Assembly: GCA_021847995.1 (NCBI GenBank)
Contig: JAJZNE010000178.1
Span: 1 to 64,000 of the forward strand
Direction: 5' to 3'
Origin: Pseudomonadota bacterium
GTDB lineage: Bacteria; Pseudomonadota; Alphaproteobacteria; Acetobacterales; Acetobacteraceae
DNA length: 64,000 bases
The position numbers were made by a program, and so were the translations under genes. How positions within the stretch are numbered: the first letter of the stretch is position 1; each line of letters starts with the position of its first letter. The notes beneath the pieces are model-generated. The model was not told where the DNA came from, searched no databases, and saw nothing but the letters and a program-made list of their open reading frames with translations. Positions 27,829 through 35,020 of the stretch are shown piece after piece.

Positions 27829-28802
27829 GGCAGGTCGGGCCGCCACTGCGCCGCAACGTGATCGAGCACGGCGCGCAGGGTGTCCGCCAGCGGCACCGTC
27901 GGGGACCAGCCGGTGTGCCGCCGCAGCTTGTCGGTGCGGCCCAGGATCACCGCTTCGTCGGACGGCCGCAGCAGCGCGGCATCCACCGTCACGTCGAGCG
28001 GGATGCCGGCGAGGCGGGCAAAGATCGGCACCAGGTCGCCGATCCTGATCGCGCTGTCGGCGCAGATGTTGTAGGCCTCGCCGGGTGTCCCGCGTGCGGC
28101 CAGCAGGGTCAGCGCCGCGATCGCGTCGCGCACGTCCATGATCGGCCGGCACGCATCGAGATTGCCGACGCGCAGCCGGCCGCCGCGATGGGCGATGGCG
28201 ATGACGCCGGCGGCGAAATCGGACACCACGTCGTGCCGCTTGCGCGGGCCGGTGGTATTGAACAGGCGTGCCCGGATGCAGCGGATGCGCCGGTTGCGCC
28301 AGTACTGAAACGCCAGCAGATCCTGCGCCACCTTGCTGACGCCGTAGGGATGCAGCGGCAGCAGCGGCGCATCCTCGTCGATCGGCAGGCGCTCGGGCGT
28401 CAGGCTGGCGCCATATTCGGCGGCGGAACAGGCGACCACCACCATCGGATCGTAGCCGGCGTCGTGCGCGGCCCGCACGTACTGCACCGCCTCGAACACG
28501 TTCAGCGTGCCCTGGACATTGGTATCGAGCGTCAGCGCCGGTTCGCGCCACGAGAGGGTGGGCAGGCTCTGCGCCGCGAGATGGTGGATCACCGCCGGAC
28601 GGAAGCGGGCGATGCAGGCGCGCACCGCGGCGGCGTCGCGGACATCGAGTTCCAGCATGGTCACGCCGTCGATGCGTGGCGGCGGGACGGGGTCGCCGGC
28701 AAACCAGGTGCCGAGCACCGCACCCTGCCGTGCCGCGGCGAGCTGCGCAACAAGATGGGCGCCGATCATGCCGGCCGCCCCCGTTACCAGTATATCCGTC
28801 AC
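27825..28802 (-). CDS. NAD-dependent epimerase/dehydratase, GDP-4-keto-6-deoxymannose reductase-like
   Basis: A 325-residue extended SDR. The cofactor motif is TGAAGMIGAHL, with HLAAQSLPTLSW and the catalytic tyrosine in LHPYGVSKVAQD. The C-terminal RPSDEAVILGRTDKLRRHTGW and the whole substrate region resemble GDP-6-deoxy-D-mannose reductase (RMD), which makes GDP-D-rhamnose; a GDP-mannose 4,6-dehydratase partner is not in the window. It is coupled to the glycosyltransferase gene by a four-base overlap, so its product is probably a donor for the same polysaccharide. Other sugar-nucleotide epimerases of this superfamily cannot be excluded. Confidence 0.85.
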   Translation of the reverse strand: MTDILVTGAAGMIGAHLVAQLAAARQGAVLGTWFAGDPVPPPRIDGVTMLELDVRDAAAVRACIARFRPAVIHHLAAQSLPTLSWREPALTLDTNVQGTLNVFEAVQYVRAAHDAGYDPMVVVACSAAEYGASLTPERLPIDEDAPLLPLHPYGVSKVAQDLLAFQYWRNRRIRCIRARLFNTTGPRKRHDVVSDFAAGVIAIAHRGGRLRVGNLDACRPIMDVRDAIAALTLLAARGTPGEAYNICADSAIRIGDLVPIFARLAGIPLDVTVDAALLRPSDEAVILGRTDKLRRHTGWSPTVPLADTLRAVLDHVAAQWRPDLP

Positions 28803-29071
28803 CGGGACATGCCCTGCCGTCCGTGCGCCATCCTGTTCGACAGGCCCCCGCCGTCGCGGCCCTTCATAGCCGGGCAGGGCGCCGGCGGGAACCAGCGCGT
28901 GAGCAACCTGTCGTCAAAGCGTGAAATCCTGATCAATGCTTAACAGACGGCAGTTATGACTGTTGCGTTCACCAAAAAGATGCCCAAACCACAAATATAC
29001 AGTTCACCTCCTCATGAACCCGCGTATGATCCTGCATGTCCGGCGTGACAGGCCGAGGGAAGGGGGCGAGG
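28803..29071. promoter_or_regulatory. divergent promoter region of the polysaccharide locus
   Basis: A 269-bp gap between the leftward reductase/glycosyltransferase pair and the rightward genes, distinctly richer in A and T than its surroundings from about 28910 to 29010. It holds an 18-base imperfect palindrome, GTTCA-N8-TGAAC at 29002-29019. Promoter elements cannot be placed with confidence. Confidence 0.4.
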
Positions 29072-29617
29072 ATGCTGGATTTCACGGGACGCAGCGGCTC
29101 GGGAGAGGTCATCGGATCGCGCCACGCGGTCGATCGGCACCCTGCGCTGGCCTGCGAAGTCGGCGTCGTGCGCCTGTTCGGCAGCGCCGATATCGGCACC
29201 CAGGGCCAGATCGCCGGCTGGGCGGAGCCGGAGGATGGGCATCTGTGGAATGACGGCGTGGAGGCGGTGCTGCTGCTCGCCGTGCGGGCGCCGCCGCCGC
29301 GCCTGTTGCTGATCCTGGGCGGGGAGCCGTATGTCACCCGGATACGGCCGATGCAGGAGGTGACACTGTTCGGCAACGGTTTGCGGATCGGCTACTGGCG
29401 GATGACGCAGCGGGCGGAGACCACGCTCAGGGTGCCGCTGGAGCCGGAATGGTGGCTGCGGCGCGGGCCGCGGGCGCTGCTCAGGCTCGGCCTGCATCTG
29501 CCGCACAGCGTGCGGCCGAAGGACATTGCCGACGGGCCGGACGGGCGCGAGCTCGGGTTCTGTTTCCGCACGCTCTGCCTGCAACCGCTCGCCGACGAGG
29601 CGGATCCGCCGGCGTGA
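29072..29617 (+). CDS. unknown protein of the polysaccharide locus
   Basis: A 181-residue protein that I do not assign to a family. It has no signal peptide or membrane segment. It contains GQIAGWAEPEDGHLWNDG, which recalls the small beta-sandwich segments found in alphaproteobacterial glycosyltransferases, and a well-defined C-terminal segment RPKDIADGPDGRELGFCFRT. ATG 29072 is preceded by AGGGGGCGAGG; ATG 29036 is 12 residues longer but has no such site. Its stop is 19 bases before the next gene, and it heads the rightward polysaccharide group. The length and lack of catalytic motif suggest a binding or accessory role (inference). Confidence 0.65.
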   Translation: MLDFTGRSGSGEVIGSRHAVDRHPALACEVGVVRLFGSADIGTQGQIAGWAEPEDGHLWNDGVEAVLLLAVRAPPPRLLLILGGEPYVTRIRPMQEVTLFGNGLRIGYWRMTQRAETTLRVPLEPEWWLRRGPRALLRLGLHLPHSVRPKDIADGPDGRELGFCFRTLCLQPLADEADPPA

Positions 29618-29636
29618 TACCGCGGCAACGTCCGCG

Positions 29637-30782
29637 GTGAGCGACCCGGCTGCGCTGCACGGCGACCTGCAGGAGCGGGCCGACGGCGGTTTCGAGGGTT
29701 GGTGCTGGGCGCCCGGCCGGCCGGCGGAACGGTTGCGGGTGGACCTGCTGGTCAACGGCAGCCCGGCCGCGTCGATGATCGCCGCGATGTTCCGCCGCGA
29801 CCTGTTCGTGCGCGGCTGCGGCGACGGGCGCCACGGCTTCGCCCTGCGCCTGCCGGAAGGCGCCGACCCCGGCATCGACGAATGCCTGATCACGGCGCAG
29901 GAACACCGCTCCGGCCGCGTGTTCGGGCAGATCCTGCGCAGCGGCGGCGGGCGCCGTCCGCCCGGTCTCACGCGCGTCGGCGTGCTGGCGCGGTCGGCGG
30001 AGGCGTTGGGGCTGGACGTGGCGGCACTGCACGCCGGCAGCGACCGGGCGCGGGTTTCCGCCCCGCTGCGCATCGCTTTCGCGACACTCGCCGCCCGGCT
30101 GTCCGCGCGGGCGACGGGCGGCGCGACGGCGCAGGCGCCTGAAGCGGCCGTACCGGCGGCCTTGCGTGCCGGCCTGCCACGTGTCGCCGACCCGCTGCTC
30201 ACTCTGCTGCTGGTCGCCGGCCGCGCCGCCGGGACGCTCGACCGCATCGCCGCGCTCGCGCCGGCGCTGGCCGACGCCGCTGCCGAGATCCTGCTCGCCG
30301 ACACCGGCGCCGATCCGGCGACGGCGCTGCTGCCCGCCGCGGTGCCGCGCCTGCGCTATCTGCGCGACCGCGCGGCCGGATGTCCCGCTGCCGTGCTGCG
30401 GCTCGCCGCCGCGGCAGCGCGCGGGCGGGTGCTGGTGCTGCTCGATGCGACGCCTGCCGCCCCCTCGGCCGCCGCGCTGCTGGCGCTCGCCCGTGCCGTC
30501 GCCGCCGCGCCGGAGGTGCTGTTGCTGGCCACCGGCGTTGCCGCCGCCGCCCCGCCGGCCCCGCCGCCTCTGCCGACACGGCTGCGGTTGCCGGCCGCGA
30601 TCGGGGTTCTGCTCGGGGGAGAGCGGCGGCTGTGGCAGGCGCTCGGCGCCGGCGCTCCGGTGCGGCCCGGCGGCACGCTGGCGGCCTGCGCCGATCTGGC
30701 GCTGCGCGCCCGCCTGCTCGGCCATCCCTGGCAACTGGTGCAGGAGCCGCCGCCGCCGGCGCGCGGGGCGATTGGCGCTTGA
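29637..30782 (+). CDS. glycosyltransferase-like protein with degenerate GT-A fold
   Basis: A 381-residue protein. The N-terminal 70 residues (FEGWCWAPGRPAERLRVD, MFRRDLFVRGCGDGRHGF) form the EGWxW...GDGRHGF module seen at the N-terminus of many alphaproteobacterial polysaccharide enzymes. From about residue 190 a Rossmann-like GT-A pattern appears (LLLVAGRAAGTLDRIAALAP, ILLADTGADPATA, GRVLVLLDATPAAPS). The usual DxD or NND metal site is replaced by LLDAT, and the ED acid region is not seen, so catalysis is doubtful. Start is GTG 29637 because no in-frame ATG occurs between the preceding stop and residue 50; its ribosome site is poor. Many Ala/Pro runs suggest relaxed constraint. Confidence 0.6.
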   Translation: MSDPAALHGDLQERADGGFEGWCWAPGRPAERLRVDLLVNGSPAASMIAAMFRRDLFVRGCGDGRHGFALRLPEGADPGIDECLITAQEHRSGRVFGQILRSGGGRRPPGLTRVGVLARSAEALGLDVAALHAGSDRARVSAPLRIAFATLAARLSARATGGATAQAPEAAVPAALRAGLPRVADPLLTLLLVAGRAAGTLDRIAALAPALADAAAEILLADTGADPATALLPAAVPRLRYLRDRAAGCPAAVLRLAAAAARGRVLVLLDATPAAPSAAALLALARAVAAAPEVLLLATGVAAAAPPAPPPLPTRLRLPAAIGVLLGGERRLWQALGAGAPVRPGGTLAACADLALRARLLGHPWQLVQEPPPPARGAIGA

Positions 30783-30831
30783 CCGGGCCGGGTCGGCCTC
30801 GTTACCAGTGCGGCATTCCCTGGCAGATCAC

Positions 30832-31641
30832 ATGGCCGCGACCGATCTTCATGTCCGCTTCCCGGCAGTGAGCCTGCTGTCCCAGGCGGAGTTCGCCCTG
30901 CGGCGGCGGGCCGTGCAGGATCGGCTGGATGCCCGCCACCTGCATGAATCGTCGCTGCCGACCGGGGCCGCGACGCTGTTGCTGCACGGTACCTGCGCGC
31001 TCTGTCTGCGGCGGACCGAATTTGCCTCGGAGACCGGGTCGTGGGAGCGGATGGCGGACGGGCGCCGGGTGCCGCGCTGGGACGGCGCGCTCGCCTGCGA
31101 TTGCCGCGATGCGCTGCCCAAGCAGGCCCGCGCCATCGTGCATTTCGCCGAGAGCGAGGCGATGCTGCGGCCGTGGACCCGGCTGCTGCTGTTCGGCCCG
31201 CCGGATGCGAGCCATCGCCGCCTCGCCGCCCTGGCCGGGCACACGGTGACGGTGCCGGCGCTGCGGGCGGATGGCGGCGGGCTCGGCCCCGAAGCGGCGC
31301 CGGCAGCATTCCAGCTTGCAGTTGCGGTCGATTGCCTGCACCGTACGCCGCCGCTCGATGCCGCCTTCGCCGCTTTCCGCCGTGCCCTGGCGCCCGGCGG
31401 ATCGCTGCTGTTCACCGTCCCGTTCCGCCACGATGCCGCGCGCACCGTCACGCGCCCCGACCTCGGATCGCACGGCGTCCGGCTGGCTACGATGCTGCGC
31501 GAACCGGTGCACGAGATTGGCTGGGACGTGCTCGACCGGCTGCGCGCCGCCGGCTTCGCCCATGCCGCCGCGCACTGGTACTGGTCGGCCGAGCTCGGCT
31601 ATCTCGGCGCCTTCAGCATGATCTTCCATGCCGCGCTCTGA
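30832..31641 (+). CDS. SAM-dependent methyltransferase with N-terminal Cys cluster
   Basis: A 269-residue protein. Residues 40-90 contain HGTCALCLRRTEF and GALACDCRDALP, a CxxC...CxC arrangement expected to bind zinc. A class I methyltransferase domain follows in shortened form: VAVDCLHRTPPLDAAFAAF and LAPGGSLLFTVPFRHD, then LGSHGVRLATML and IGWDVLDRLRAAGF near the end. This domain order is common for methyltransferases in polysaccharide loci, which methylate sugars. The canonical glycine-rich SAM loop is weak (LLLFGPPDASHRRLAAL). ATG 30832 is used; GTG 30808 is possible. The 3' end overlaps the kinase gene by 14 bp. Confidence 0.75.
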   Translation: MAATDLHVRFPAVSLLSQAEFALRRRAVQDRLDARHLHESSLPTGAATLLLHGTCALCLRRTEFASETGSWERMADGRRVPRWDGALACDCRDALPKQARAIVHFAESEAMLRPWTRLLLFGPPDASHRRLAALAGHTVTVPALRADGGGLGPEAAPAAFQLAVAVDCLHRTPPLDAAFAAFRRALAPGGSLLFTVPFRHDAARTVTRPDLGSHGVRLATMLREPVHEIGWDVLDRLRAAGFAHAAAHWYWSAELGYLGAFSMIFHAAL

Positions 31642-32698
31642 CGGTCCGGTGGCGCCGGGACAGACGGTGCGGTCGCGCGCGCCGCTGCGCCTCGGCCTTG
31701 CCGGCGGCGGCACCGATCTCAGTCCCTATTGCGACCAGTTCGGCGGCGCCGTGCTGAACTGCACCATCGACCGCTACGCCTACTGCTTCGTCGAGCCGGC
31801 GAGCGACGATGCGGTGCATTTCGCCGCCCACGATCTCGGCGTGGAGGAGCGGCTGGCCCGCAGCGAAGCGGCGCTGGCGACGGCGCGGCTTGCCATGCAT
31901 GCCGGGGTCTATCGCCGCATGACGCGCGACTTCGCCGACGGCCGGCTGCCGGCGCTGAAGATCAGCACCTATGTCGATGCGCCACCCGGCTCCGGCCTCG
32001 GCTCCTCCTCGGCGCTGATGGTGGCGATGGTGGAGGCGTTCCGCCACTATTTCGGCCTGCCGCTCGGCCTCTATGACGTGGCGCATCTTGCGTTCGAGAT
32101 CGAGCGCATCGAGCTCAACCTGTCGGGCGGCAAGCAGGACCAGTACGCGGCGGCCTTCGGCGGCGCCAATTTCATCGAGTTCCTCGCCGGCGACCGCGTC
32201 ATCGTCAATCCGCTGCGCGTGCCGCGCGGCGTCATGAACGAGCTGGAGACGTCGCTCGTCACCTGCTTCACCGGCGTCTCCCGCCAGTCCGACCGGATCA
32301 TCGCCGAGCAGCAGCGCCACATGAATGCCGCGGATGCCGATGCGCTGGACAGCCTGCACCAGTTGAAGCGCGATGCTGTGGAGATGAAGCAGGCCCTGCT
32401 GCGCGGGGAGGTCGGCCACATGGCCGAGATCCTCAACCGCTCCTGGCTCGCCAAGAAGCGGACCGCGCGCGCGGTCAGCAACAGCCACATCGAGGCGCTG
32501 TATGACGCGGCGATGGCGCATGGCGCCGTTGCCGGCAAGGTGTCGGGGGCCGGCGGCGGCGGGTTCTTCATGTTCATCGTGCCGCCGCAGCGGCGCGTGC
32601 ATCTGATCCGCAGCCTCAACCGGATGGACGCGACCGCGAGCGCCGTGCATTTCACGGCGGACGGGGCGGAATCCTGGGTGACGGACGCGACCGGCTGA
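31628..32698 (+). CDS. hddA: GHMP kinase, D-glycero-D-manno-heptose 7-phosphate kinase-like
   Basis: A 356-residue sugar kinase of the GHMP superfamily. The N-terminal RLGLAGGGTDLSPYCDQFGG and the ATP loop DAPPGSGLGSSSALMVAM (motif 2, about residues 116-133) are those of HddA-type kinases, which phosphorylate D-glycero-D-manno-heptose 7-phosphate in GDP-heptose synthesis; LSGGKQDQYAAAFGG and the C-terminal GKVSGAGGGGFFMF complete the family set. Partners gmhA, gmhB and hddC are not in the window. It overlaps the methyltransferase by 14 bp and is the last gene of the rightward polysaccharide group. Other GHMP sugar kinases are possible. Confidence 0.83.
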   Translation: MPRSDGPVAPGQTVRSRAPLRLGLAGGGTDLSPYCDQFGGAVLNCTIDRYAYCFVEPASDDAVHFAAHDLGVEERLARSEAALATARLAMHAGVYRRMTRDFADGRLPALKISTYVDAPPGSGLGSSSALMVAMVEAFRHYFGLPLGLYDVAHLAFEIERIELNLSGGKQDQYAAAFGGANFIEFLAGDRVIVNPLRVPRGVMNELETSLVTCFTGVSRQSDRIIAEQQRHMNAADADALDSLHQLKRDAVEMKQALLRGEVGHMAEILNRSWLAKKRTARAVSNSHIEALYDAAMAHGAVAGKVSGAGGGGFFMFIVPPQRRVHLIRSLNRMDATASAVHFTADGAESWVTDATG

Positions 32699-32715
32699 CC
32701 GCCCCGCGCGCCGCC

Positions 32716-33507
32716 TCAGCGTCCCTGCCAGACCGGCTTGCGCTTCTCCAGGAAAGCGCGGGCGGCGTTGCGGAAATCCTCGGTGGCGGCGAAGTCGTTG
32801 ACGGCCGAGTCCTCCTCCGGCGTGATCGGCAGGGCCCCGCGCAGCTTGCGGATCGCCGCCTTGTGGAAGCGCGCCGAGAGCGGGCTGCCCTCGGCAATGC
32901 GCCGCGCCAGGGCCAGCGCCTCCGCCTCCGTCGCGTCGTCGGCAACGACGCGCGACAGCAGACCCTTCTCGTAGGCTTCGCGGCCGGTGAAGATGCGGCC
33001 CTCGATGAAGATTTCCGCCGCAACCCCGGTGCCGGCCAGTTCGATCACCGGGTCCATCTCGGCATAGGGATACCAGATGCCGAGGTTGCGGGCGGTGATG
33101 CCGAACCGCACTCCCTCCCCGCCGACACGGAAATCGCACATCGTCGCGATGCCGGCGCCCCCGCCCAGGCACCAGCCGCGGATCATCGCCACCACCGGGT
33201 GAATGCACAAGCGGATCGACTGCATCGAGTCGTGCAGCACCGCGGCGTAGCGGTCCTCCAGCGCGCGCGAGCCGCGCTCGGCGGTGAAGGCGGAGATGTC
33301 GGCGCCGGCACTGAACGCCTCGCTGCCCGCGCCGCGCAGGACGACGCAGCGCAGGGTGGTATCGGCCGACAGCGCCGCCATCGTCGCCTGCAACCCCTGC
33401 CACATGCCGAGGTCGAAGGCGTTGCGCCGCGCCGGACGGTCGAAGGTGACGATGGCGAGATCGCCGTCGCGGGCGACCGGCAGGGCGGGATGCAGGGGAA
33501 AGGTCAT
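32716..33507 (-). CDS. enoyl-CoA hydratase/isomerase family protein
   Basis: A 263-residue crotonase-fold protein. The oxyanion-hole regions are RRNAFDLGMWQGL and SEAFSAGADISAF, then MIRGWCLGGGAGIATMCDFRVG. The position of the first catalytic Glu of true hydratases is taken by a Trp/Tyr-rich stretch (LGIWYPYAEMDPVIELAGTG), so isomerase, hydrolase or decarboxylase activity is equally possible. ATG 33507 overlaps the stop of the AlkA-like gene (ATGA), which implies co-translation with a repair gene, an odd pairing without obvious meaning. It converges with the kinase gene, 17 bp apart. Confidence 0.87.
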   Translation of the reverse strand: MTFPLHPALPVARDGDLAIVTFDRPARRNAFDLGMWQGLQATMAALSADTTLRCVVLRGAGSEAFSAGADISAFTAERGSRALEDRYAAVLHDSMQSIRLCIHPVVAMIRGWCLGGGAGIATMCDFRVGGEGVRFGITARNLGIWYPYAEMDPVIELAGTGVAAEIFIEGRIFTGREAYEKGLLSRVVADDATEAEALALARRIAEGSPLSARFHKAAIRKLRGALPITPEEDSAVNDFAATEDFRNAARAFLEKRKPVWQGR

Positions 33508-34196
33508 GGCAGCGGCTCCGGTGGCGGAAGGATGTCGTCCATCGCGGCGCGGCCGGTGACATGGCGCCAATGGTGCCACAGCAGCCGTGCCGCCAGCGCG
33601 CGGTGCGGGCGCCACGGCTCGGCCAGCGCCAGCAGCCCCCGCGCCGTCGGCCGCCCGTCGAGCCGCTTCAGATGGGCCGCCGCGGCGGCAAGAGCGAGGT
33701 CGGCGGCGGGAAACACGTCGGTCCGGCCGAGCGCGAACAGCAGATAGACCTCCGCCGTCCAGCGCCCGAGACCGCGCACCGAGCAGATCGCGGCCACCGC
33801 CGCTTCATCGCCGAGCGCCGCGAGGGCCGCGTCGTCCAGCCGCCCTTCCAGGAAGGCCGTGGCCAGAGCGCGGGCATGCGCGATCTTGGGGCGCGACAGG
33901 CCGGCCGCACGCAGCGCCTCATCGGAGAGCGCCAGCAGCCCGGCGGGGGTCGCGGCACCGTCCAGGGCGGCGACCCGGCGCCAGATCGCCGCCGCCGCCT
34001 GGTTGCTGATCTGCTGGCCGACGATCGCCTGAAGCAGGCCGCCGAACCCCGCCGGCCGCACCCGCCACGGCAGCGGTCCGGCCGCCGCCTCGATCAGCGC
34101 GAGATCGGGGTCGGCCGCGCACAGGGCGGCAAGGGCGGCACGGGCCGGCGCCGGGGGGTGCGGGAAGCTCACGCTTCGGTATGCGAGGAAGTGCAA
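33504..34196 (-). CDS. DNA-3-methyladenine glycosylase II, AlkA-like
   Basis: A 230-residue HhH-GPD base-excision glycosylase. It shows GGLLQAIVGQQISNQAA, the helix-hairpin-helix SVRGLGRWTAEVYLLFALGR and the catalytic Asp in VFPAADLAL, as in AlkA-type enzymes that remove alkylated purines. The N-terminal extension of E. coli AlkA and Ada domains are absent, which is normal for the short bacterial form. It is divergent from the response regulator gene (64 bp apart) and coupled to the enoyl-CoA hydratase-like gene. ATG 34196 gives MHFLAYRS; an internal GTG (VSFPHPPAP) could be the true start. Confidence 0.88.
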   Translation of the reverse strand: MHFLAYRSVSFPHPPAPARAALAALCAADPDLALIEAAAGPLPWRVRPAGFGGLLQAIVGQQISNQAAAAIWRRVAALDGAATPAGLLALSDEALRAAGLSRPKIAHARALATAFLEGRLDDAALAALGDEAAVAAICSVRGLGRWTAEVYLLFALGRTDVFPAADLALAAAAAHLKRLDGRPTARGLLALAEPWRPHRALAARLLWHHWRHVTGRAAMDDILPPPEPLP

Positions 34197-34260
34197 CCGA
34201 GTGCAACGCCGGTGCGGTCCGCTCTTGGGCCGGCGCCGCGAAGTCCGTTAGAATGGCGGC

Positions 34261-35013
34261 ATGGAAACCTCGCCCGCGCCGGCGGGCAGCGCCGCCCCGG
34301 CGGCACCGCCGCACCTGCTCGTGGTGGACGACGACCGCGAGATCCGCGACCTGCTCGCCCGCTTCCTGGAGCGGCAGAATTTCCGCGTCACCGCGGTGCG
34401 CGACGCGCGCGAGGCGCGGCGGCACTGGCCGCTCGGCCATTTCCAGTTGGTCGTGCTCGACCTGATGCTGCCGGGCGAGGGCGGCCTCGACTTCGCGCGC
34501 TGGCTGCGCAGCCAGTCCAACGTGCCGATCGTCATGCTGACCGCGATGGGCGAGGACACCGACCGCATCATCGGCCTGGAACTCGGCGCCGACGACTACC
34601 TGTCCAAGCCGTTCAATCCGCGCGAACTGCTCGCCCGCATCCGTGCCGTGCTGCGCCGCGCCGGCGAGGCGCAGAGCCGGGCCGAAGCGGCGCCGCGCGC
34701 GCTGATTTTCGGCGGCTGGCGGCTGGAGCCGCCGCGCCGGCGCCTGCTCAACCCGGCCGGCGTGGAGGTGCCGCTGACCGGCGGCGAATACGATCTGCTG
34801 TTCGCCCTCACCGAACGGCCGAACCGGGTGCTGACGCGCGACATGCTGCTCGATCTGCTGCGCGGCCGGCAGGCCGGCCCGTTCGACCGCGCGATCGATG
34901 TCGCGGTCAGCCGCCTGCGCCGCAAGCTCGAGGACGACGGCCATTCGCCCCAGCTGATCAAGACCGTGCGTGGCGGCGGCTACGTGCTGGCCGCCGAGGT
35001 GACGCGCGAATGA
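34261..35013 (+). CDS. OmpR-family response regulator
   Basis: A 250-residue two-component regulator. The receiver domain has acidic residues at 23-25 (VVDDD), phosphoacceptor Asp67 in VVLDLMLPGEGG, Thr94 in MLTAMGED and Lys116 in YLSKPFNP. The C-terminal OmpR-type winged helix contains LTGGEYDLLFALTERPNRVL and AIDVAVSRLRRKLEDDG, with KTVRGGGYVLAAEV at the end. It is followed after seven bases by its sensor kinase. The target genes are not evident; nearby genes are a DNA repair enzyme and a c-di-GMP protein. Start ATG 34261 has no strong ribosome site (TTAGAATGGCGG). Confidence 0.95.
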   Translation: METSPAPAGSAAPAAPPHLLVVDDDREIRDLLARFLERQNFRVTAVRDAREARRHWPLGHFQLVVLDLMLPGEGGLDFARWLRSQSNVPIVMLTAMGEDTDRIIGLELGADDYLSKPFNPRELLARIRAVLRRAGEAQSRAEAAPRALIFGGWRLEPPRRRLLNPAGVEVPLTGGEYDLLFALTERPNRVLTRDMLLDLLRGRQAGPFDRAIDVAVSRLRRKLEDDGHSPQLIKTVRGGGYVLAAEVTRE

Positions 35014-35020
35014 GCCGCCG

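Noticed and set aside
27829-28551. Upstream extension of the glycosyltransferase frame
   Set aside because: It lies in another frame of the reductase gene; the ATGA junction at 27825-27828 gives a clear start.
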